64,000 bases of DNA, from positions 3,286,001-3,350,000 of the forward strand of contig OY540810.1 of the NCBI GenBank assembly GCA_961205875.1, read 5' to 3'. Below, in pieces: positions 24,331 to 36,179 of this stretch. The DNA is from Sialis fuliginosa. Taxonomy: Eukaryota; Arthropoda; Insecta; Megaloptera; Sialidae. Within the stretch, counting starts at the first letter, position 1. Every line of letters starts with the position of its first letter. The notes below the pieces were generated by a model, which had not been told where the DNA came from, did no database searches, and saw only the letters and a list, made by a program, of their open reading frames with translations. The position numbers and the translations under genes are program-made.

Positions 24331-24594
24331 AAATATTGTTTTATATTATTTTTGAAAACTATTTTCTAGAACTAAACTAATAAAAGTTATGGGAAATATA
24401 TGTTCTATTAATTTTTCCAACACAATGAATCTTTTTCATAATGTTATTTTCTGTATAATTCTATAAGTAGGTTAGTTTCTTATTTACATGTTCTATCTTT
24501 TACAAAGGTATACTTCACGGTAATATTAAAGTTTCATATTTTCTTTTCTATTTAGTTTTACTCATTTTTAATTTAAATTACATTTCATTAAAAG

Positions 24595-24938
24595 CAGTGG
24601 CGTAGGAACGGGGGGGGTTTTGGGGTCGAAATTTTAAAATATATGAAATTAGTATAACAATTTTGAATTTTTGTGATAATAACCCCCCCCCCCCCCCCCG
24701 AAATTTTCAATGCTGTTAAAATATGCGAAATAAATATAAAAATAAAATAACCAAAAAAAAAGTCTTCAATAATAATTATATTTATTTTTATTTTTTTTAT
24801 TTTTTTTTTTTTTAGTCATAAAAATCATAACCAACTAAAATTATTTTTGCTTATTCAATCAAAAAAATTTCACATATTTTTAGAATATCAAACTTAACCC
24901 CCCCCCCCCCCCCGAAAATTTTTCTTCCTACGCCACTG
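24595..24938 (+). mobile_element. hAT MITE CAGTGGCGTAGGAA, copy 1
   Basis: 344 bp, inverted ends CAGTGGCGTAGGAA, perfect 8-bp duplication ATTAAAAG (24587-24594, 24939-24946). It contains a G8 tract and long C tracts (C18 and about C16). Non-coding. Confidence 0.93.
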
Positions 24939-25193
24939 ATTAAAAGTATCCCGTTTTACAATTTGCATTAGTTACAAAGCAATTTCATTTATTTGTTTTG
25001 ATTCTTTTATTTTTTAAGAAGTTAGTCTGTGTAGTAATGTATGTAAATCTATATGAATGAAATCAAAGCTTGATGTATTCACTTTGATATGTTTAAATGC
25101 ATATAGGAAAGTCAATTTTGTTTTTACACATATATAAAAATATAAACTATATTACCTAGTATAACTTATATTTGAAACGGTATTTCTAATTTT

Positions 25194-25473
25194 TAGGGTT
25201 CCGAAGAAACCCTATTAATCTCACTTTGTCGTCCGTCCGTCCTTTTCACTCAAACTTAAATAGCTCGAAAATTATATAAGCTAGAAACTTGAAATTTTTA
25301 CTGAACATGTAAAATGACACCCTCTAGTAAAATATGTACAAATTTATTGAATAAGCTTATCAGTTTTCGTCCGTATACCAAATTTCATCTTAATCGGCTT
25401 AAAATTTTTGAGGACGGACGGACGGACATGGTAAAACCTTAAGATTTCCTAGTTTTCTACGGAAACATAAAAA
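25194..25473 (+). repeat. GGGTTCCGAAG repeat, copy 2 with inverted tail
   Basis: Starts as copy 1. It ends with GGACGGACGGACATGG and TTTCCTAGTTTTCTACGG, an inverted version of a related start, so the unit is bounded by opposed GTCCGTCC blocks. Confidence 0.75.
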
Positions 25474-25859
25474 GATGTATAAATGTGAATTGATAAACAT
25501 AAACATAACATACAAAGAAACTCCTTGCAATTTAAAACTACGCAAAATTCTCTTTATGTCAACGTCCGAGATGATGCACATCGCAGATGCTGTCACAGAG
25601 GCCAGTTTTCACCTGACCGTGAAACGGCTTTCCAAGTTCTGCTGACCGCCGGCCATCTGCTCTAAAACGTTAGTCCTAGAATTTAGCACATCCAGTGATA
25701 GAAAAAGACAGTCTTATCTTAACGGTCGATGTGTCTTTATCTCGCAGATTTAATACCGTTTCACGGTGAAGTATACTTTCCTTAATGTAATTGTATTTGT
25801 TTTAATGCTCGTGGGGATTTTGATATTTTTTATATGAAGTTGTTGATATAAATAATATG

Positions 25860-26069
25860 GGATTGTGATTTTCTTATCTTGATTTATGGTAAAAGAGAAT
25901 CTCGGTTGGAACGTCGAATGTTGTAGATTTCCATGTTTTGCTTCCTCGCAATATCGAAGATACGAGATGCTTTGTGATCATTTCAGAATGAGACAAAAAA
26001 AATTGTTCTCCGATTTCAAAATTTTAAATTTATCTTTCTGTTTCACGTCAAGATAAACACTCCAATAAA
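25860..26069 (-). repeat. Dispersed repeat, partial inverted copy
   Basis: TTGCTTCCTCGCAATATCGA and CTGTTTCACGTCAAGATAAA match, inverted, the right half of 27680-28990. It runs directly into the TGTCCGG fragment at 26070. Confidence 0.65.
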
Positions 26070-26153
26070 ACTGTTGATACCCCATTTGAAAGTGCTTGCT
26101 AGCTAGCAAATTTTGCTAGCTCCTTTATAATACCGGACATTACAATTTTTTTA
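26070..26153 (+). mobile_element. Terminal fragment of TGTCCGG family
   Basis: Contains GAAAGTGCTTGCTAGCTAGC and ends CCTTTATAATACCGGACA followed by TTA. Only the right arm is present. Confidence 0.8.
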
Positions 26154-26224
26154 CACGTAGATATAGGTATACTTGAAATGTTCTGTATAATAAAATAAAC
26201 ATAATATTTGTAAGAAATGAATGA

Positions 26225-26365
26225 GTGTTTAGACCAAAGAGACAAAACAGCAGCAGGTGTTTTTTTTTTTTTTACAAAATAGCAACAAACCCTATATCTA
26301 CATTTTAAAAATAAGTAGTGTTTTAAAACCACCGTATTGCTGTTTTGTCTTTCTGGTCTAAACAC
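26225..26365. repeat. 141-bp hairpin, GTGTTTAGACCA ends
   Basis: The left arm GTGTTTAGACCAAAGAGACA, continuing AAACAGCA, pairs with the inverted right arm ending TGGTCTAAACAC. A T15 tract lies in the loop side. Confidence 0.82.
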
Positions 26366-27679
26366 ATAAGAAAATAATGTTTTATCATTCGACGAACCTT
26401 CTTCCCAAATCACTGGACGTGAATGTAATCAATTTTATTATTTTGTTTTAAAAATCAGAGTAAATGTATTTATTAAATTAGTTAAAATCATATCAATTGA
26501 TAAAGAGAGACTAGAAAATTCAGGAATACATATTAATCAAATGGGAAAATATAAATATTCATTTTTTTAATTAAATCATACACCGCACTAAATACATGCA
26601 TGTGTTTTATATGCTAAATTTTAACGATCGCAAAAAAGAAAATCACGCCAAATTAAATCAGTATTTAACAAGTGTAGTGCAAAAAATGTTAGTGAAAACT
26701 GGTTTTTAATTACCAGAAAAATAAGTATTAATTTCTGTGGTCACAATAGGCATGATGCCTAATTTTTAAAACTATTTTATGATGATCTTATGTGTCTCCT
26801 ATTTCAAAAAAAATACTTATTTCTGCAGAAAATAAAGGTTTTATCACAAAAATTGACTCTTTTAAAACTAATTTTGAATTTGACGCCAAAACGCTCGCAG
26901 TTGTCATGGCGCATTTTTGACGTCACGCCTATGTAAACACTCCTTGTCAACAATAATAAATCCTTGTTCCATCGCTAACGTTTCTCGATTTTAGTTTTGG
27001 TAACACAAAACTGAGCAAATTGATAATTTATAATCACAAAACAATTTATAAACAGTGCAGATATTAATGAAACAAAAATGATGTTTACTTAGCCGTGACG
27101 TGTTTTATCAAACATGGTGGATTGCTGTATTTTGCGTTTTTATTTTAACAAAAATCATATTAATCTCGCTTTTAATATAAAAATAAATACATTTTTTAGA
27201 ATCTTTTTAACCTATTTCATTATTTAAAATCATAATAAGGTTCCTGATTTAACCATCTTTAATTAAACCAAAACAAAATGTCTACAAATTGATATAAGGT
27301 CAATTTTAAAAGTGCAATCCAATTTATAAATACATATATACAGGTTCATGATTTCGTGCCCAAATTGCCACGAGTTACAAATAATATATATTAGCCGTTA
27401 GCAAAATGAAGGTAACACAATCATGTTAGGCAATACAAAATCTGTGTAGGTACCTGTATCTTTCAAATGACCGTATGGAATACGTAAATCAATTCGTAAA
27501 ATGATTTTATCGACATGATTCGTGACTATATTAAAATATTTATTTAGCTACGAGTGTAATTTGTAACCATATTCATGCTTGATAGAGCAAATGACAACTA
27601 AATTAAAATACATATCGTTTTTGTTTTAGATGCGATGTTGAAACTTGCGTATGCAGTGTAGTAGCGGTTATAATATTTT
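26366..27679. other. No gene; mostly unique
   Basis: AT-rich. TTTTTGACGTCACGCC near 26913 contains a full TGACGTCA (CRE-type) site, without other promoter features. No repeat match noticed. Confidence 0.4.
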
Positions 27680-28990
27680 TAAAGTTATTTCTTGGAAAAA
27701 AAAAATACTAGGAAACCCAACTTTTGTAGAAATAAAAAATTAAAAAAATTTTTTTTTTAATAATTTACCTTTTAAAAACCAACTAAAAAGCTGAAAATAA
27801 AATTCACCTGATTATTTTTTCGTATATTTTTAATTTTTTGACAAAATCTAAATATGCAAACGTCAAAATGGCATTTAAAATGTTAAAATAAATATCAATT
27901 TAAAACTAGATTTTTAAAAGCAAATGGAAATACATCTTTGTAAGAGAATATTTTACAACAAACGTTGTATTATAGGAAATTGAATGCTCTACAAAAATGA
28001 TCCTATAACATTTTTACGTAACATGTATCGTTCATAAGATATCTTGAAAAAATAAATATTTTGAAATGGGACCGTCCTCAAACCAGAGACCCAAGCAACC
28101 AAGTTTCATTAATATCGGTTCAGTGGTTGATGAGTTATGCGTGTGACAAGGATTCAGGGGACAGACAGACAGACACGGAACGAAAAGTGTTTATCTTGAC
28201 GTGAAACGGAAAGATCAATTTACAATTGAAGGGTTTGCAGCAACAAGGAGTTAACTCCAGTTTTTATAATTTGTGGGAAAATAGAAAAAACTGTTAAAAA
28301 ATGGAGAATGTATTTAATTAAATCGCCTTTGTCTTCCAATTATTATTTGTCGCCTACCACTTCATGTTTTGGCCAAATTACATTGAGAAATTCGTCAAAT
28401 TCGCAATTCTAGAGTCAATTTTATTCTGGAGTTAACTCCTTTTTGGCCCAAACAGTTGAAAATTATTTTCTTTTTAAAGTAAGGAAGCATTGAATAAGAA
28501 CATTTTTCAAGAAAATTGGTTTATTTCAAGAAAGAAGTAAATTCTAAGCCCAAAAAAAGAGTCAGCTCCTGGAGTTAACTCCATTTTGACCCAAGCGAAT
28601 GAAGCAGCTATCTCATTCTAGCGGATACCTTGAGAACTATCAACGGTAGGTAACTCTTTGTTGAACCAAACGAAAGAATGATTGTTTCCCCCCAAGAAAC
28701 GGTTGTTAACTCTGTTTGGCCTAAAAATGGAGTTAACTCGTTGCTGCAAACCCCTCAATTTTGAAATCAGAGAACATTTTTTTTATCTCATTTTAAAACG
28801 ATCACAAAGCTTCTCGTATCTTCGATATTGCGAGTTGCGAGGAAGCAATAAATATAAATGTGTAATACCTTGTGACCCTAGACTTGGAGCGACACTGGCG
28901 CGATGCATTTTATCCGTAAATGAACCGTATTTACGAATCGTATAACAATTGCGCAAAATCCTACAGCTATTTCTATAATTTAATATCGTA
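27680..28990 (+). repeat. Dispersed repeat with CAGACAGACAGACAC block, interrupted
   Basis: The left part to 28230 contains ATATCGGTTCAGTGGTTGAT and ACAGACAGACAGACACGG; the right part (28756-28990) resumes with TTTTGAAATCAGAGAAC. Related copies: 47503-48360 (inverted), 18862-19210, 25860-26075 (inverted), 57330-57470. This type of conserved CAGACAGA tail is widespread in insect repeats; the parental element is unclear. Confidence 0.7.
28231..28755. mobile_element. Element with GGGTTTGCAGCAAC ends and GAGTTAACTC palindromes
   Basis: 525 bp inserted in the repeat that runs 27680-28990. Inverted ends GGGTTTGCAGCAAC. The palindrome GAGTTAACTC, perfect or with one change, recurs near 28248, 28434, 28569, 28706 and 28732, several followed by TTTTGGCC or TTTTGACCC. 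Target duplication not resolved. Confidence 0.75.
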
Positions 28991-29204
28991 TTTGGATCAT
29001 GCACCATTTGTATACGTTTATATATTTTTATCTGTTTGAATTAAATCATATAAATGATCAGTTGTATTATTTTTCGTTATAACGCAAGAACGAATTGTCA
29101 AATTTTAAGATATCTATTTCGTAATTCACGTTATTTTGATTTGTTTTATATACTAAAAATGTTGACACTATTATACCAAATATTGATATTTGAGTGTTTG
29201 TATA

Positions 29205-30045
29205 TACAGGGTGGGGCATTTAAAGTGTTACAGTTGATTATCTCAGAACCATCGCATATTTGAAAAAAATGTTTCAACCAAAAAATGTTTGGCCGTCAAG
29301 GATATTTGAAGGTCAACATAATTTTTTTAAATAGGAACCTATATTTTTATTTAGTAATCTTATTCTACGTCAAAAACACGAATCTTTCATTGAAAACTTT
29401 TTTTTGAACAACCCAAGCTTTCCAAGGTATCTAACAAAATAATTCGAGATTTTGAACATTCAAGAATTTTTTACTCAGAAACCACAAACTTTAGAAAAAA
29501 AGTACAGGATACACAAAATATTTATTTTGGTCTAATAAAGCTATGAGAATTATTTTAAAAATTTAAAAAACTTTTAAAAACTTTTTCTATTTATTTTATT
29601 TTAGCAAAGACAAAAAAAAAGTACGAAATGTTAAAAAAATTCTAGAATAATTCTCCAAGTTTCATTAGATCAAAATAAATATTTTTTGTATCTTGTCCTT
29701 TTTTTCTAAAGTTTATGGTTTTTGAGTAAAAAATTCTTGAAAGTTCAAAATCTCGAATTATGTTGTTGGATTTTTAGGAAAGCTTGGGTTATTCAAAAAA
29801 AAGTTTCCAATGAAAATTCGTGTTTTTTGATGTAGAATAAGATTACTAAATAAAAATATAAGTTCCTATTTTAAAAAATGATGTTGACCTTTAAATATCC
29901 TTGAAGGCCACGTTAAAATAGCAAATAAATATTACTATTCGATTATCCCCTTACAACCAAACATTTTTTGGTTGAAACATTTTTTTCAAATATGCGATGG
30001 TTCTGAGATAATCCACTGTAACACTTTAAATGCCCCACCCTGTAT
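29205..30045. mobile_element. Long foldback, ACAGGGTGGGGCATTTAAAG ends
   Basis: About 840 bp. Two arms of about 390 bp (29205-29560 and 29650-30045) are inverted copies of each other, with ends ACAGGGTGGGGCATTTAAAG, around a short AT-rich loop. TATA lies at both borders, so the duplication is ambiguous. A single arm of the same family is at 10852-11260. Confidence 0.88.
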
Positions 30046-30059
30046 ATATAGAATGAGTC

Positions 30060-30197
30060 AATAGTGCGTATTTATTTAATATCTCCTCTTTTTGATGAGT
30101 AATATAAAAAAGTGCATTATAATTTTTATTATCATAAAAAATGCATTGTCTTGATCTCCAAAAAGAGGGAAGATATAGAAGAAATGTATGCACTATT
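30060..30197. repeat. Imperfect hairpin of 138 bp
   Basis: AATAGTGCGTATTTATT on the left pairs with AAATGTATGCACTATT on the right, with inner TATCTCCTCTTTTT / AAAAAGAGGGAAGATA. It lies between two other elements (29205 and 30200). Confidence 0.7.
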
Positions 30198-30199
30198 AA

Positions 30200-30510
30200 G
30201 GATGTATGGCAGGTATCTAATTTCAACGAGAAATAGTTGAAATTTGGAGAAGTTACTCCTTTATAAATCTTAAGTACCCACACAAAATTTCAAAAGGTTT
30301 TACAACATAGTTTGAAAGTTATTATTTTTTTAAATTAACATGGGCTCTTATGGAAGAATGGTGTATTGACGGTTAAAGTCCAATAAAACACACGGTTCGA
30401 GCATCGAGAAAAATATGAAATTTTCACAAAACGTCAGTTACATATTTAGTAACAAGTTTCATTAAAAAAATTATACACATACAGAACTAAATTGTGAGAA
30501 GAAAATAGTT
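30200..30510 (+). mobile_element. Truncated copy of GGATGTATGGCA family
   Basis: Left end preceded by TTAA (30196-30199) and strongly similar to 9146-9450, including a run AATTTCAACGAGAAATAG. It loses similarity after about 30510, so the right end is missing. Confidence 0.85.
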
Positions 30511-31479
30511 ATATATTGAAAAAATAAAATGGCGTACTGAAATGTAATTATTTGTTTTTAATTTTTTATTACTATCTAACGCCCTTCTTTGTTTTTCTGT
30601 CAGTCTTACTCGATTTATTAATTTATGAATTTATCGTTTAATCAGAAATAAGGGGTGAAAAAGTAATTAAGAGGGTAAAAATACTATTCTTGGGGTAATT
30701 TTCATAAACCACAACTCAAATGAGATCGTCTACATTCAAATTGGTTGAAAATTGGTTTGAAGCGAAATTTCGTGTGAACGGGCTCTTATACATATTTTCG
30801 ATTTATTTCTTTGTTGATTTTAAAAAATAGTTTAATTTCTGGTTAAAACTGATTTTACAAGTTATGAATCAGACATAATATCTAGAAATTTATTTTTGAC
30901 CTTGTTATTAACAGATATCCTTAAATTTACCATTTTTTTCGTGTTTCGCTTTATGGCTTGAAGGGTGTTGCAATGTTATTACTTCATTTACATCTAAAGA
31001 AACGTGATAAAATATTCGTTTGTTTTATAAATGATTTCATGAAATATTGAATCGAGGAAGTGATTAGTGACTTTAAACTATTATATCATTTATTACGGTA
31101 AATGGCACGATTTTACTATTACAATAATATATTTTAAGGCGTGGGTGTATATTTATTTAAAAATAATTTCTTTACTTTTTATCTGAAACTCAAAATAATT
31201 TATACCTATAATTTTAAAAGTATAAGAACTGTTATTAATAATTCTATTAGTCATATATAAGCAATAATTATTAACTCCACAAAGCGAACACGTGATTTTT
31301 TTTACTTTTCATCGCGTTGAAAAATGACTTAATGTTAATGAATTTTTATATGAAAAAATTGTAATTCAGTACATTTGTTTTTTGTCTTGGCCCAATGAAT
31401 AATTGTTATGATTCGTTTATCGCACTTTACACCAAAGATACAAAACATCAACATGGTATTTTGTCTTTTATTATAGATA
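30511..31479. other. No gene; small repeat scrap
   Basis: 30556-30605 shares TATCTAACGCCCTTCTTTGT with the CAGCGGTTCT MITEs. The rest is AT-rich and unrecognised. Confidence 0.5.
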
Positions 31480-31966
31480 AGGTAGTGGCACCAGTCTTGG
31501 CAAGGACCCCACTAATGGCAAATTTTTAATTAAATGTAATGAATTAGAAATATGTATTGATATTTAATTACTACCATTTCTGAATATTAATCTATATACA
31601 TTTAACTGTTTTACAGTCGGCCAATAGGTATCAAAATGGTGGATATTTAAACTAATTATTGACGATTCTTTCTTTTATATCTCTTGTGTTGTAATACTTA
31701 TCATTTTGTAATCATTAGCAAGTGTCCATCACTGCGTGCTCATTACTGGTTTTGCTTACTTACTGGAGAAAATACATAAACAAAAGAAAAGGCTATAATT
31801 AAAAAAACAAACTATATTTGCGAACTTTGGTAATTAAATTGATTAAATAAATAGTTACTTGTTTTATTAGTAACATGAGTTCATGAGAATTACAAAAAGC
31901 GAGCCCATTAATCCAAAAACACCCGAAAACTTGTTCTTATAGCGGTCATAACTGGTGCCTTTACCT
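31480..31966 (+). mobile_element. TA-flanked 550-bp family, copy 8
   Basis: Both ends present, AGGTAGTGGCACCAGT...ACTGGTGCCTTTACCT, with TA at 31478-31479 and 31967-31968. It has a small internal deletion between GGATATTTAAACTAATTATT and GACGATTCTT. Confidence 0.9.
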
Positions 31967-32671
31967 TATATGTGTATGGTAACTCACGCAAAGCAAAGAG
32001 TATTTATGCAGAAAGATATCCCCAATGCGAATTTTTACGAAAATATCCTAAATATAAAAAAACAAACATGTTCCTAACAATTTCAATACGCTAGCTGCTA
32101 GTCGTTTAGGACACTTTTTATATGAACTTTTTGTCTTTAAATAAACCAAAGAATCGTCCCTTGAGTATGGCTGATAATGAGTACTTAAGAAACAACCTGT
32201 ATATATACGTATAACATATATATCTGTCAACATGCTTGTCAGACATTGTTCTTTGATTAATGGTTAGTTACATTTCGATTGACATTTCACATTCTTCATA
32301 TCAGAAGTGACAATTATACGTAGAACTTTCGTGTTGGAGTACAACATACATGTAGTATTATTATTTACTATTTTATAGTATACAGCCACGTGCAAAAGTA
32401 TTTGGCACCCCTACAGTTTGTCACTGTCTCAACAATTAGTGATCAGATAAGGGTTTTATGGTTTTATTATTGCATCGGCGGCATTTTATGACAGAAATAA
32501 GACAAAAACAAATATCTGACACCCAGTTATGTTTTAAGTCAGTATTTCTTCAAATTTGCTATTTTACGTTTTATAGTTTTAATGTGTTGTCAGTGCTTGT
32601 AGTGAACATACACGTGTTATACGCAATTATTGCTACCATATTCCTAAAGATTAACGTTTATCGCCTTAATC

Positions 32672-33941
32672 ATGCCTAAAAAAACTGAACTTAGTGCAGA
32701 ACAGCGCCTAAAAACTAAGATTTTACATGAACAAGGCATGTCTCAAGTGAAAATAGCCCAAGAAGTGAAGTGCTCGCGTTATACACTAAATCGTTTCAAA
32801 GAGACCGGTTGCCATGAAAATAGACCAAGAACAGGCAGAAGAAAAATAACTACAGAGCGTGAAGACCGATTGTTGATTAGGAAGTCTCTACAGGATCGCA
32901 AAAAAACTGCTGTACACCTCGCTGCAGCTTTATCAGAAGCAAAATGGAAATCAGTGAGTGTGTATACTGCGAGAAGAAGAATTGATCTTTTGGACTGGTC
33001 GCCACAATCACCAGACTTAATCCAATTGAACACATTTAGTCCATTTTGAAGAAAAACATCCGAAGACACTCTATAAGTAATAAGCAATCGCTACTGGCCG
33101 CGTTAAAGCATGAGTGGAAACATATATCCCAAGAAGAATGTTTTAAGGAGAGGTTCTCATCAAGCACGACCAAAAAATCGATTTTTTTTTTGCCTAAAAA
33201 GTTGGCAAATGTCTCGTAGAATACGCCCGTGAAACCCGTTTTGCCGAATTCAATTTTTTTTTAAAGTTATAGTCAATATATACACACATACACACACATA
33301 TATACATGTTGTACTTAAACTTTAAACGCGTATTTCTCGAAACCATGTTTTCTGAGACGGGCGGCAAGATATCTCAAAAACTACTATAGATATCGATATG
33401 AATTTTTTTTTATTTTAAAGATAATTAAATTTTCTGGATCTTGAACTAAAATCATAATTTTACAATCATTATTTTTATTGTTACAGCACTTTTTAGAGCC
33501 AAAAAAAGTGCGAAAAAAAATTATTTTTTTGCTTGTCCGCCATTTTGTTGATTTTTAACTTTTCTTAGTGATTTTAGTTCAGGATCCAGCAAATGTCTTC
33601 TATTTTATAAAAAAACTTTGATTTTTTGATTTCAGACAAAAATTGGATGCGTTACCTTGCCGCCCGTGGAGGTGTCTTTTTTTCGATGACTATCTTTGAA
33701 TGCATATAACTAATAAACTATTCGGTATTTTTGTTCATAAAAATTTGTAAAAGTAGTTAATAACATACTTAATAAGTACCAAAAAACTTGACTACTTTAT
33801 TTACTTCCTTCCATAAGAAAAAAAATCGCGAAAATCACGTAATTTTTGGGTCGCTAGATGAGAACCTCCCCTTAAGCTGGTAGGGTCACGAAAAGGGTGG
33901 CTGCTGTCATTAATTCGAAAGGTGGACTGACAAAATATTAA
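32672..33941 (+). pseudogene. Tc1-like transposase pseudogene
   Basis: Starts at ATG 32672 with MPKKTELSAEQR, then a helix-turn-helix region (QGMSQVKIAQEVKCSRYTLN) and the GRPR-like hook RPRTGRRK, typical of the Tc1 N-terminal DNA-binding domain (residues about 1-100). The reading then jumps from YTARRR to the C-terminal motif LDWSPQSPDL, so most of the DDE catalytic core, including the first two aspartates, is deleted. After SPDL one base is missing; the other frame continues with PIEH, with a TAG where a tryptophan codon is usual. The open frame stops at 33049. The remaining C-terminus runs to 33145, is interrupted by the TTAA element, and resumes at 33876 with LVGSRK and a further frameshift, ending at the TAA at 33941. 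Confidence 0.9.
33147..33871 (-). mobile_element. TTAA-flanked element (GGGGAGG family), copy 2
   Basis: Inserted in the Tc1 transposase relic and flanked by TTAA at 33143-33146 and 33872-33875. The termini read GGAGAGGTTCTCATC and, inverted, GGGGAGGTTCTCATC. It is near-identical, in opposite orientation, to 11888-12605. The transposase codons for ECFK continue into LVG across the site only if one TTAA is counted, which shows that TTAA is the target duplication. No coding sequence seen. Confidence 0.92.
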
Positions 33942-34046
33942 TTATTTTATTAAAATTCATATATTCAGTTTTATTTACATTTCCTATTCGAAATCACTCT
34001 AAAACTGGCAGTACTGTAGGTTTCCTAATACTTTTGCACGTGGCTG

Positions 34047-34800
34047 TAGATAATATAAACAATCTTCTCGACTTAATTGTTTTCTTATAAATAAACATTA
34101 TTGTAGAGAGAACAACATTACATATAACAAAACGAGGCCACAGTCGTCTCTACCCGGTACTAATCCGTTTCCATATGAACTAAATCATAGGTGCATGCAT
34201 GAATACATATTTTCAAATGCATATGTGCGGTGTCCGTATTGGCGGCTAATCGGGCGTGCTTTAGCGGCTACAGTAGCGCCGCCCGCGGTCGTACAGATGA
34301 ACTTACAAAAACACAAACCTGTGTCGCCTCGCCACAGCCAGCTTTGTGCAAATTAATCTAGTAATTAATTCTATTGTATGTCCACAACCTGTAAATTGCA
34401 TGATATTTTTTGCAATATGATTATTATTGCTGTTGTCTATTGTAAACAGATGTGCTGCATGTTGTTCAGAAAGAGAAGGGGTAGGGGGTGCGTTTAAAAA
34501 AATATAAATAAAATGTAGTTAAACGTATGTAATGTTCTGTTATGAATATATGGTTAGAATTTTATAGAATGTGAGAATATTTGCACCTATTTATAATAAT
34601 ATATGTAAGTCAGTGGCGAAGCGTCCATGTGCAGTGCTTCCCTTACTTTATGAGTAAATTAATACAAACCTGTGTTTTCAGTTAATAAATAATTTAAAAA
34701 TATCATCAGAATATTCATCTTTATGCGCAACTCAAACATTTTAATCAAAGAAAGCATTTAATATTAATTTACACGCTCAGTTATAAAACTATAATACCTT
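34047..34800. other. Unique mixed-composition island
   Basis: 34130-34340 is GC-richer (GGCGGCTAATCGGGCGTGCT; AGCGCCGCCCGCGGTCG) with no repeat partner in the window. CAGTGGCGAAGCGTCC at about 34613 may be a single hAT end. No open frame with a domain. Confidence 0.4.
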
Positions 34801-35534
34801 TACGTCTTATTTTCTTGAATTTTAATCGATATTTGTATTGTTCACTGCAGGAAATTTCACTAAAAAATTTCGAATTTTTGATTTCGTTAAACGTATGTTT
34901 ATTGTATAGAAAATGGCGTGAAAAGTTGTTTGTTTCTAACCGCAGGTCTGTATCTCAAACCGTTCTCGAGATATAGCCTCTCAAAGTTTTAGTTTTTTCA
35001 AATTTTTGATGAAAAATGGCCCTAACTTTTGAACGTGTAGTCGGAATTGATTTTAGTTGACGGATTTGGAATCAGCGTGTCAAAATCTATATAATGACAT
35101 GTATAATACCTTAAAACTCGAAAAAAAAAATTTCACGAAAAATCGAAAAAATTCAAAGGGGTATACCTTCAAAAAATATCGATTTTTGGCCAAAATTTTT
35201 TTGTCGGATTTTAAAGTATTATACATGTCATTATATAGATTTTGACACGCTGATTTCAAATCCGTCAACTAAAATCAATTCCGACCACGCGTTTAAAAGT
35301 TATGGCGTTTTTTCTCCAAAAATTTGAAAAAACTAAAACTTTGAGAGGCTATATCTCGAGAACGGTTTAAGATACAGACCTGCGATTTGAAGCATTCAAC
35401 TTTTCACGTCATTTTCTATACAATAAACATACATTTAACGAAATCAAAAATTCGAAATTTTTTAGTGAAATTTCGTGCAGTGAACTTCAACTCATCATAC
35501 AAATATCGATTAAAATACAAGAAAATAAGACGTA
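34801..35534. mobile_element. Long palindromic foldback, TACGTCTTATTTTCTTG ends
   Basis: About 734 bp, nearly all of it two inverted arms meeting at about 35162. The same 62-codon frame can be read from either strand (35057-35245 plus; 35080-35268 minus). Ends CGTCTTATTTTC are flanked by TA on both sides. Transcription from either side would give a long RNA hairpin. Confidence 0.9.
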
Positions 35535-35644
35535 GAATCATTTAGTCACTATATAAATATTTATATAAGAATTTTATAAATAAATATAAATATAAACTTG
35601 TTCTTCTTAAATATAAGTTTATATTATATTATAATATATAGATA

Positions 35645-35735
35645 TAATAATAGAATTTCTTCTTAAATATAAAATTTCACCCTTCTACGATTTGTCGTAT
35701 TTGAGTTACAGCGTTTACAGACATTATTATAAATT
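35645..35735 (+). repeat. Short repeat, GATTTGTCGTATTTGAGTTA
   Basis: AAATATAAAATTTCACCCTT, GATTTGTCGTATTTGAGTTA and CAGCGTTTACAGAC are shared with 46535-46625. Confidence 0.7.
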
Positions 35736-36179
35736 AAACAGATTTTTATATGCCTAATAGAAAAATTAAAACAAAAATCTGTAAAACAATAGAAATCAAT
35801 GACAACTCGGTTTTCGCGAATACAATTTACTGGTTATTTATCAAATATAGGGTAACTTTCAGTTTTAATCTCTGTAAGTGAAATTTCATTAACTTCTCAA
35901 AAACATGAAAACAATCTGGTAGTCATTATTTTTTTAATTGAGTAAACAGTTTGTCAAATGTCCAAACTGGTAACTAAATTAATTGAACGTTTTCACTTTA
36001 TAAAATAGATTAGATTTTAAAATAATCAACTTGTTCGCTTCTACAATATGTAATTTATGTATTATTGTTATTAATTCTGAATTGGATAGTTTTATTGATG
36101 TAAATACAGTTAGAGCCCATAAAAGAAGATATAATCATTTATAAAAGACATAGTACTTACCTTGATTATATGAAAGTGA

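Larger units (their letters stand above)
32383..34046 (+). mobile_element. Tc1-like transposon, deleted and interrupted
   Basis: Both ends are preserved: CAGCCACGTGCAAAAGTATT on the left and its reverse complement on the right, each flanked by TA. The inverted repeat extends about 33 bp with a few mismatches. Inside is a broken Tc1-family transposase (32672-33941), and a second element (33147-33871) sits in its 3' part. Without that insertion the element is about 0.94 kb, shorter than the usual 1.2-1.7 kb, so the copy is an internal-deletion derivative that cannot move by itself. Confidence 0.92.

Noticed and set aside
26099-26413. 104-codon minus-strand frame
   Set aside because: Spans a hairpin repeat with a T15 tract (read as KKKK) and a transposon end.
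30026-30283. 85-codon minus-strand frame
   Set aside because: It crosses the borders of three separate repeats.
35057-35268. Two 62-codon frames on opposite strands with similar proteins
   Set aside because: A direct result of the palindrome, not two genes.
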